From a virus, in IMG/VR virus record IMGVR_UViG_3300032286_001259, positions 1-39,291 of that record: a stretch of 39,291 nt of DNA; one strand, 5' to 3'. Below are positions 16,301-24,800 of the stretch, piece after piece. Within the stretch, counting starts at the first letter, position 1. Every line of letters starts with the position of its first letter. The notes under the pieces were generated by a model that had not been told where the DNA came from, searched no databases, and saw nothing but the letters and a program-made list of their open reading frames with translations. The position numbers and the translations under genes were made by a program.

Positions 16301-18777
16301 CACAACCGGCCTGGTGGGAAAATAAATATGGGCCGGCCCCTTATACTTCGGGCAATACGTTACTGTGGGACGACATACGAGATGGAGTTCAAACCGCAGA
16401 CAACACCATCACCACTGTGAGAAACCCACTGTTTGCTAGACCTGAGATTTATAATTATTTGCCAGTTGATAGTCAAGGGCAGTTGAAGACGCCATTGGAA
16501 TTGTTTGTTAAATTGTTCAATGGTGCTATAACCAATACCAGTTATGCTTTTGGTATGGAGGATCCTGTAGAACATGCCTGGCGTCGTAGTAGCGATTTTG
16601 CATTTTCTGCCCAAATAGCCATGGCTGTGTTAAAACCCGCCAGATACTTTGCACTATTTGCATCAACAACTCCAGAGTCTGGCAATGATTTAGTGCCGCA
16701 TGTAACACCAACTTATTCATTTACAGTTGGTCCAACAAATTGGACCTGGAACATTGCCCGTCAATTAGAATACGAGTTTATCGTTGAGCCAACAGTTGGA
16801 TCCTGGGAAGTGTTCCTCCCGGCAACGCAGTTGTTTGTGGTGACCCCAATTGATTGGACTTGGTACATTACACTCCCGCCAGTGCCTGTAATCCCATCAG
16901 TGACATTGGGTGGGCCGTCCTGTATTGACACTACAGTTAATACCTCTATAGATTTCACCGCAACATTCAGCAATCCAGTAACTGGTTTTGACAATACTGC
17001 ACTAACATCTGCGTTTAAAAATCTGTTTGTTGGTTTAGATCCAATTAATATAACGTCAGTTAGCCCTACAGTTTACAATATAAGTTCTATAAGGAAAGGT
17101 ATACCTTATGGGATTTCAAACAGACGCACCGCCAATATAAAAGGCTCACCTGGGTTAAGTCTGCTGCTACAGGTTGGGGCCAGCGCTGCTCCACAAGGGG
17201 TCTACAGCTCAGTTGACACACGATACTCGGCACGTGATGAATCTATTCTACCAATAACATTGCCGTTCAATGTGTCATTCCCAACAAGCCCAACTAATTC
17301 TATAACTGGTAATCAGCTATGGGTCACATCAAACAGTATTATTTACTTGTCGGCAACTGAAGCAGGAACAGGGTATCCATTGAGATTGTCTAACCCGCCT
17401 GCGCCGGCCATAGTTGTGGGTTCCACTGATGGTGGTATATTTAATATATACGGCGGAACGGAAAACGGCGGAACGGAGTACAGAATAAGATGGGAAGGGG
17501 TAGCAAACTTTAAATCACCAGCTGTTGATAAAATTTGGGAAATCACATTCTACGCCAATGATCCTACCAAATACAGTATTGATATATCACCAACTTGGGT
17601 AGCCCAAGGAACAAGCTACATTAAAAATGATTCAGCACAGTTATATAACCTAACTAATGAAATAGCAGCAAACAAAGGATTTGATGTTTCTTTCGCATAT
17701 CAAGCAAGAATACCTTTTGGCGTTGCACGGGCAACAACCTATCCCAATAATGTCAATTTGACTAGCAATTTGTTGAAGATTGCGCCTTGTGTGATAACTA
17801 CTACAACTACTACAACTACTACAGCGGCACCGGGACCTGTTACTACAACTACTACATTGCCACCTACAACTACAACTACAACTACAACTACAGCGGCACC
17901 GGGATCTATTACTACAACTACTACATTGCCACCTACAACTACAACTACAACTACAACTACTACATTGCCGCCCGCACCTCCTCCACCCCCTCCCGCACCT
18001 CCACCAAGTCCTTATGCTGCGTCTTTACGAGTGGATGACAGTCTCGCTCTCACTGATACTGTGTTTGTAGTGCCAGCAGGTACTCCTTCGGGCACCGTAT
18101 ATCAGTATTTGATAGTGGGAGGAGGCGGCGCCGGTGGTTTCACCCAAGCTGGAAAAACAGCTATGGCTCGAGGAGGTGGTGGTGGCGGAGCAGTAGTATC
18201 AGGAACATTTACAGTTTCGGCCAACGATGTGATTACTTATCGTAATGGTCTTGGTGGGGCCAGTGGTATTGGTGGGCCAAATTGGAATGATGGTACTAAT
18301 ACTGTAATTTCAGTGAATGGGAAGACGTTTACTGCATTGGGCGGCATAGGAAATGCGACCTCTGTTAATGGGCAATCCAGTGGCGGTGCAAGATTTGCTG
18401 GCGGCACAGGCACTGGCAAGTTAGGCGGTGGCGGTGGCGGAGCTGCTGGGCCCGGTGCTGTTGGATCTGCAGGTGGCGATGGGGGAATGGGTGTGGAAAC
18501 AACTATTGGCGGAGTGGTATACCGGCTAGGTGGCGGTGGCGGTGGCGGGCAAGTTGACGGCCCAGGCGGCAATGTTGCTGCTGGATACGGTGGCGGGGCT
18601 GGCGGAGACCCCCAAACACCGCAGCCTGGTGATGCCGGCTCTAGTATGTCGGGCGAGCCCGGAACCCCCGGTACAGGTGGCGGCGGCGGCGGCGCGGCCA
18701 AGTCGTTATCTCAAGCAGTCCTAACTGGAGAAGGTGGCGGGGTTGGTGGGACTGGGCGAGTGATTATATATGGTTGA
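13306..18777 (+). CDS. Giant baseplate/fibre structural protein with Thr-repeat stalk and poly-Gly tip
   Basis: 1823 residues, in the position where T4 has gp7, though I see no clear gp7 sequence match. Residues 1-~130 have YVGQHLTKSYRVGDGYIQEP and DADKFINYAQYYWVSGG, a pattern known from large virion proteins of marine T4-like phages. Residues ~990-1100 have RPWEMLGYTTQPAWWENKYG and EHAWRRSSDF. About 1195-1240 resembles a bacterial Ig-like domain (FTATFSNPVTGFDNTAL). Residues 1498-1569 are a Thr- then Pro-rich linker. Residues ~1599-1823 are a glycine-rich domain starting YLIVGGGGAGG and ending GRVIIYG, typical of phage fibre tips. I infer a wedge-attached adhesin. It starts 2 bases after gp6 with no separate promoter. 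Confidence 0.55.
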   Translation: MAQNKTTNLLPSKFRTSPNNKFLNSAVEPLISDPELRRVNGYVGQHLTKSYRVGDGYIQEPTATRQHRQLDPTLIVYNNITDKTKLTVSYVELLDKLRYLGSTVKNESILFEQEFYNYYPHFDADKFINYAQYYWVSGGVPSVFIESSSVIFIEDILDQLNYTSPNGVVFTNGLIVRFNSLTYPIDYQNNDYYVERVGTGIKLVRVDSLVTPESFLPDQFIPYAVDGYDVGQYDTTLGFALDPDYFVINRADQSLNAWSRGNRWMHIDVIQAAGAYQKIDIDFSQFKRAVRPIIEFDPDIELFNHGVNFYGTVDFIDTVTTDPFSDANYTGIVNSLNPRLVDTVKLESGNKIIFTTAFDPNVRNKIYTVQHDFFGNTQQSRISLIAGTEVLLENSNLVVKNGSNRGLAFVYKNGIWSPAQQKVGLNQPPLFDLFDQNAKSYSDIDYYPGSTFIGTELFSYKIGNGVKDSTLGFPLSYRNIGNIGDIQFQDYINTEAFTWQDLPAGFGKPTVLGQIRKSGNLVDNWQLTANNSSQRQIFEFTVDAAMSYVIDIVPLNGKNSIEVVVNGNFLNKNDFTYDTNTKIITASSWQVGDYVGIIVISSQVSSQAYYELPINLINNADNQDVATATLGQLRNHYGSAYGYSQGGVVPSLRDQPKASLLAGTILQHSAPITPAMFFLCNSDFDFITSLEQARSAYGFFKKRFLEAASTLGTLDFNDVPLSVDIILDYISQNNSPDMPYYYSDMVAHGTQRSKITYTIFNSQQKNYGIDSIFNKTVPSPRSVLVYYKNSPWRQLVHGKDYVFETASSGITLLTELEAGGILEIRDYANTDGSYMPETPTKMGLWPATAPEIRIDRSFRDPQTVIIGHDGSRTVGFGDIRDDMLLELELRIYNNIKQQFDPAKLIWHEVCPGAFRSNGYTIDQVNQILSPYYYRWKEENNLNFSDIKFFKNSDAWTWNYYNQLARDNSRLNGSWSAVFRYWYDTVEPDTRPWEMLGYTTQPAWWENKYGPAPYTSGNTLLWDDIRDGVQTADNTITTVRNPLFARPEIYNYLPVDSQGQLKTPLELFVKLFNGAITNTSYAFGMEDPVEHAWRRSSDFAFSAQIAMAVLKPARYFALFASTTPESGNDLVPHVTPTYSFTVGPTNWTWNIARQLEYEFIVEPTVGSWEVFLPATQLFVVTPIDWTWYITLPPVPVIPSVTLGGPSCIDTTVNTSIDFTATFSNPVTGFDNTALTSAFKNLFVGLDPINITSVSPTVYNISSIRKGIPYGISNRRTANIKGSPGLSLLLQVGASAAPQGVYSSVDTRYSARDESILPITLPFNVSFPTSPTNSITGNQLWVTSNSIIYLSATEAGTGYPLRLSNPPAPAIVVGSTDGGIFNIYGGTENGGTEYRIRWEGVANFKSPAVDKIWEITFYANDPTKYSIDISPTWVAQGTSYIKNDSAQLYNLTNEIAANKGFDVSFAYQARIPFGVARATTYPNNVNLTSNLLKIAPCVITTTTTTTTTAAPGPVTTTTTLPPTTTTTTTTTAAPGSITTTTTLPPTTTTTTTTTTLPPAPPPPPPAPPPSPYAASLRVDDSLALTDTVFVVPAGTPSGTVYQYLIVGGGGAGGFTQAGKTAMARGGGGGGAVVSGTFTVSANDVITYRNGLGGASGIGGPNWNDGTNTVISVNGKTFTALGGIGNATSVNGQSSGGARFAGGTGTGKLGGGGGGAAGPGAVGSAGGDGGMGVETTIGGVVYRLGGGGGGGQVDGPGGNVAAGYGGGAGGDPQTPQPGDAGSSMSGEPGTPGTGGGGGGAAKSLSQAVLTGEGGGVGGTGRVIIYG
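17797..18012 (+). repeat. ACT/ACA trinucleotide repeat with a 69-base tandem unit
   Basis: Encodes residues 1498-1569 of the 1823-residue protein. Runs of ACT/ACA (Thr) are interrupted by AAPG and LPP. A unit beginning ACAGCGGCACCGGG recurs exactly 69 bases apart (17821 and 17890). It ends in a proline-rich segment. Replication slippage here would change stalk length without breaking the frame. Confidence 0.85.
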
Positions 18778-18812
18778 TGTGTCCTGCCAGCAAAACACAG
18801 CATTTCAACTTG

Positions 18813-18820
18813 AATAAATA
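18813..18820 (+). promoter_or_regulatory. T4-type late promoter box before the 2446-residue gene
   Basis: AATAAATA, seven of eight matches to the late consensus, 35 bases upstream of the ATG at 18848 in a 70-base gap. The following bases TTTAATACTTATC match those after the exact box before gp6 (TTTGATACTTACC), suggesting a conserved late-promoter downstream element. Confidence 0.65.
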
Positions 18821-18847
18821 TTTAATACTTATCGGACTTGACTCACC

Positions 18848-21800
18848 ATGCCTTTGAACAGTTTTCGTAAATCTCAAGTTGTAATCAATGGCACGACCGA
18901 CTCGTCTGGTAACGTTGTGCGTGGTGCCGGGTATCTTAATTGGGTTGCTGATCATCTGCGAAAAAACCTTCGTGCAGCAACCGACATCGCCCAAGATTTA
19001 TCAAGATCTGACATAAAATTAACTTATAGTCTTGGAGGGTACTCTTCAAAAAATTACCTGACAATACTAGGCGAGCAAAGTTCGCCCACAGCTACAATTA
19101 ACGGTATTTTGATTCCCGACGACGACTATGACATATTCTTAGATAAAAGTCAGCCGGTAGCACAAATTGTGTATAGTGCAGTTGTAGTAAGAAAAACCAA
19201 CTTGGGCTATTCAGTGTCTGGGTACGACACAGCTAGGCCATATTTTACTATCATTCCTTCACAAGCAACAAATAACAGTTATTCAATATCAATTGACGGA
19301 GTAGCGGCAACTATATTTAATGATTATGAAAATTTTTCAGTGGATATGCCGTACGAGAGTGAATTCTCGTCCGTGCAGCAGGTAGTTGATTTTTTAATAA
19401 GCTATCAAAGATATTTAGAATTCCAAGGCATACTATTTAATGACACTTCGGCGTCTCTCAAAGACACTATGGACTTTGCACTAAGTGCTCGAGAATTTAT
19501 AACTTGGCACTTGCAGGGGTGGAAAGAAAACAGTCTTATCGTATTGAGTCCACTGGCTGACATGTTAAAAGTTAATTTGCCTTTTGGTACGCCAGATCAA
19601 ATACAAAATAGCAAATTAAAAAGTTGTGTATTGGATCAAAATTACAATGTGATTAACGTCAAAGATCTTGACGTTAATCGGTACGGTAACTTTGCTTCAA
19701 TATATTCTAAGAGTTCAACAACGATTGGGCTAGTGGTATTAGACATTATTAGCTATCAACATCAGTTGATTTTTAAAAATAGAACACAGTTCAATGATAT
19801 AATTTATCAGCCTGAGCTAGGTAACCGGCAGAGTAGACTGAAAATCAACGGGACCATAACTGACAATTGGACTGGTACACTTGACGCTCCAGGGTTTGTA
19901 ATCAACCTCAATACGGTAGCTAAATGGATTGAGGATCAAAATTACTTAGTTGGCGATATTGTTGAATATAAAACTTTTTATTATGTAGCTTTAGAAAGTA
20001 ATAGTGCCACGACATTTAATTCTCGATATTGGCAGCAAGTAGATTACAGCCAAGTCAATCAAACGCTATTGCCTAACTTAACTAATCTAGCCGCAGCCGG
20101 CAGAGATTATTATAATTTTGACAATACAAATCTCAATGAGACTATTGATAATCATGCTCGTGGACTTATTGGTTACCGGCAACGTCAATACTTTAATGAG
20201 TTAGGGCTTGATAATGTAACTCAAACTAAATTTTATCAGGGCTTTATTAAAAATAAAGGTACACTGCCAGCAGTAACAGCGCTGCAGTATGTGAGTTTTG
20301 GAAAATTAACCAATACTGTTAAAATTTATGAAGATTGGGCATTCAGAGTTGGTGAATACGGCGGTATTAATTCTAGTAAATCAATAGAAATTAATCTACA
20401 AGAGCAGTATTTTTCAATTAATCCAGGCGTTGCTGTTATAGCTAACAGGCTTGGAGAAAGCGAATTAGGGTCGCAACTAGTCACTGTTCAAGGCTTATAT
20501 AAAAAGCCAGACGGAATAGAATTTGTAAAGGCAGCAGAACTTAGAAAACAAACAATAGAAGCAGGCACAATTACAGCACCCGACGATCAAACAATAGATT
20601 TAGGGACAATTGCTGCGCCCAGTGTTCGATCAGTGGATTTTGGTGTATTTGCTCAAATTGATGGTCAAATTTTTGATAACAATGTACTTGCTCGAGACAA
20701 TTTATTATACCGAGAAGATGTAATTCTTACGGCGGGTTATGTAGATCAATCTGATGTAAATGCTACTGTATTTGACATACAGGATTTGGCTGCTGACACT
20801 TTGTTGCCTGACATATATCCCGGTTATACTATTTGGTGCGCTTTAGATTACACTAGAGATTGGAATGTCTTTAGGGTAACCGAAACTGGTCTTACATTTA
20901 AAGAATTCAATAATCTATTAGATCAGCAGTTAATGATTGAGTTCAACTCAATTCACGAACTGGTAATAGGTGACGTAGTAGCAGTCAAAAATTTTAGTAC
21001 AGTATTAGATGGATTTTATCGTGTCACTGCGGTGCCAGCAATAGACACTATTGTAGTTATAGCTACAAAAAGTCTTCAAGGTTTTTCCACTGTCGTTGGT
21101 GATGACACTGGACTGTTTTTTAAATTGATCAGTCTTAGATTTAATAATATTGAAGACAGCGTTAGGTTCACTCCTCAAGACAGTTGGCGGGAAAATGAAA
21201 AAATTTGGATCGACAACTACGGCGAGCCGGGCAAATGGGCTGTTTTGGAGAAACATTCAACTTGGGCTACTACCTCTAATTCCATTTATTCCATTGATGA
21301 ACCATTAACTGGATTTGGGCTCTCAACTGCAGTTGACTTTGATGGCAACTATGTTGTAACTGGTACTAATAGCAATAAAGTTTTGATTTACACTAAAGAT
21401 TCTCTTGGTGCTTATTCTAAGTTACAAACACTATCTCCCCAATATGTGGGTCGTGGAAATTTTGGCACTCGTGTAACGTATATTGGATCTTTACTAGTTG
21501 TTAGCGATCCAGGATTTAATAAAACTGGTGCAGTAATAGTTTATCAAAAAAATGCTGCAGGGCGATTTGAGGCCATACAGTTTATTTCCCCGGTGTTGTC
21601 TGGAGACCCAAAATTTGGATTCTCTGCTGCACTCAGTAATAATTTTTTAGTAGTAGGGGCTCCTGGGGCTAATACTATCTACATCTATAAGAAAGAAACT
21701 CAAACTAAACTTATACTCAGCGTACCATTGCCGAGATCTACAAAAGTTACATTACCGACAGCAATCAATTCAAGAGATTCTATAATAATATTGTCTGACT

Positions 21801-24800
21801 TAGGCGATATAGTATCCCCAAGAACATACACTATTAGTGGTTCAGATATTATATTTAATACAGTGCCTTCAACAGCGTTTAGTGTGTATCAACCCACTGA
21901 GTTTTACAAGCAGTTTCAAATAATCAACGATATCACTATTAGTGGGTTGGATGATTTCTTTGGATATAGTCTAGAAATCAATGAAGCAGAAGATAAAATT
22001 TATGTTGGCGCTCCTTATGCTGATGTATATGATAATAACTTGCAGCAATTTGTTGATAACTCGGGCCGAGTTATAATGTACGGTCTTTATAATGACAGTT
22101 TTCAATTCGTTGAACAAATTGAGCCTGTTGTTCCTCAATTAAATGGAGAGTTTGGGGCTTCAATTAAAGCTGCAAAAAATGATTCTGCATTGTTTGTAGG
22201 GGCCCCGGGCGTAAGTTTTACTACTTCGTATAATTCAGGACAAGTTTATAGATTTGTTAACTTAGGGCAAACTACAGGGGCAGTTACTTCGGTAGAGTTC
22301 AATGGTTCAGTAGTTGGATACGGTAGTATTGTGATTAATGGGGTCGTCGTTACAGTCACTGGAAATCTTGGAAATATAAAATCACAAATTGATTCTGCTA
22401 ACATACCTTATATTAATACCAGCATCAACAGTCAAATTTTAACCATTAAGTCTAGTTCAATAGTTGACTTTGATAAACTTTCTGTTTTGCCCGGGGCCGG
22501 AACAGCGTTCCAACAATTGGGCTTTAAGTTTGTAATTGAAGCTCAAGTGATACCTAACCCTATAAATCGAAATCTCAGTAGATTTGGTGGGACAATTGCA
22601 CTAAGTGAAAATAACAATCAACTGTTTGTAGCTTCTCCTAGAGCTACTTCTATTTTGAGAACAATCTTTGACAACGAAACTTGTTATTTTGATTCAAAAG
22701 CTACAGTATTTCAAGATCAAACCACCGACAGTGGTAGTGTTTGTGTGTTTGAATTTATCAAACCTGTAAACTTCACAAACAGTAACTTGGGCAGTTATAT
22801 CTTTGGACAACAGCTAGAAGCAACTACAGTAAGCGGTGGAGATCTATTTGGCTCATCGTTGGCTGTTGCTAAAACTACAATTTTTGTCGGGGCTCCTGGG
22901 GACGACATACAGTCCAGTATCGACAATCGCGGTCGTATATTGCAATTTAAAAATCCTGGAATTGACTCTCTGTGGGCACAAATTAAAACTAAACAATTGT
23001 TAGTTGACACTGACAAAATTAGTCGCGTGTTCCTTTACAACAAAAAAAATAATACCATAGTAACACCCCTTGACATTGTTGACCCAGTAAAAGGACATAT
23101 TTTAGGTACAGCGCGTCAGTACTTAGACTATGTAGAATCACAGGATCCGGCCGATTACAACCGTAGTAGTGGTATTGATGTTGCAGGGGTATCTCGCATT
23201 AACAATTACAATTACTGGTCTGATCAGTACGTGGGTCGGTATTGGTTAGATACTAGTCACATCAGATTTGTGGACTACGAACAACAGGATTTAATTTATA
23301 GAAAATCTAATTGGAATCGGTTGTTTCCTGGTAGTGAAGTTCGAGTATATCAATGGGTTGAATCAGACGTATTACCGGCCGAATATAGTAACTACTATTC
23401 GGGCACCCCCAAGTATGTTGATGACGAATCCTATTCAATAGTATACACAGTTGACAAAAATACTAACGCAATTCAAACTCGATTCTATTTTTGGGTTAGG
23501 GCGCTCAATACCAAACCAGACTTTAAAGAGTTGAGCACCACTGTAATTGAAGAGTACATAAGTAATCCTAAGTCTGCAGTAATACCGTATATTGCATTTT
23601 ATTCACCTAGCGCATTTGGCTTGTACAACAGCGACAGCTATATTGATGCCGATAATACAATATTGCATATTGGGTACGATTTATCGTCTAATGAGAATGT
23701 AATACATTCTGAATTCCAATTGGTGCAAGAAAATAGCAGTACTAGCGCTTTACCTCAGCGTGTACTTAAAAAGCTAGTTGATAGTTTAAGTGGTATTAAT
23801 TTAATTGGTGATACAGTGCCAGATCCTTTGTTGCCAGTATCCCAGCGTTACGGCCTTGGTATTAGGCCTAGACAAACAATGGTTATTGATCGTTTGGCCG
23901 CACTTGAAGTTTTTGTTAAAACAGCCAACGAGATACTAATGTACTTGCCCACCGCTAGCAGAATTATTGGTACTGACTTTTTTTACAAAGACACCACACA
24001 CGATGCTACAAAATTCTGGCGTAAGAGTGACCGAATCGTTGAGGGGTTTGACTCTAACACACCAATTCAACACTCAGTGTCTAAGTTTGCTGATATTAAA
24101 AAAATAAACTACGCTGTTGGTACTGTAATAAAAGTAACCAACGACGGCGAACCTTACACAATTATAAAAATAACTGCATCGGGCTTTGACATTCTAGCAC
24201 AGGAAAACGGCACGATCACGCTATTGCCAACAATCTATCAAACTGCTAATCCTAATCGCGCTATAAGAAAAGTATTAGAAAGTGTATTTTATCAATTGTT
24301 TATTGAGGACTATGCTGTTCATGCTAATAAATTGTTTTTTGCATTGACTCGGTATTTGCTTCGAGAACAAAAAAGTCTTGACTGGGTGTTTAAAACTAGT
24401 TTTATAACTGTGGATCATGTTGTAACACAATTTGAACAGTGGCCTAATTATCAACCAGACAATACAACGTATCTAACTGACTTCCTCAATGAGGCTAAAC
24501 CCTATCATACTAAAATACGAGAATATCGTCCGCAGTATAATGGTATAACAGTGGGGCAAATTGGTGCAAGTGATTTTGATTTACCTTCTTATTACGATTT
24601 TGAAAGGTCAAATTTCCATACCCCCTCGGGTGAAAGTGCCGACGATGCTGATTTATGGCGTAGTCGAGAATATTACCAAGACTGGTACAATAATTATAAA
24701 TTAGGCGTAACAGCTCTTTCGATTGCGGACGCTGGGTCAGGATACTTGACTCCTCCGTTGATTACTGTTAGTGGGGGCGGAGGATCTGGTGCTAGAGTTC

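Noticed and set aside
18237-18701. 154-residue proline-rich frame on the minus strand
   Set aside because: It is the complement of GGN codons in the poly-Gly tip domain; no start signal and the opposite strand is clearly coding.
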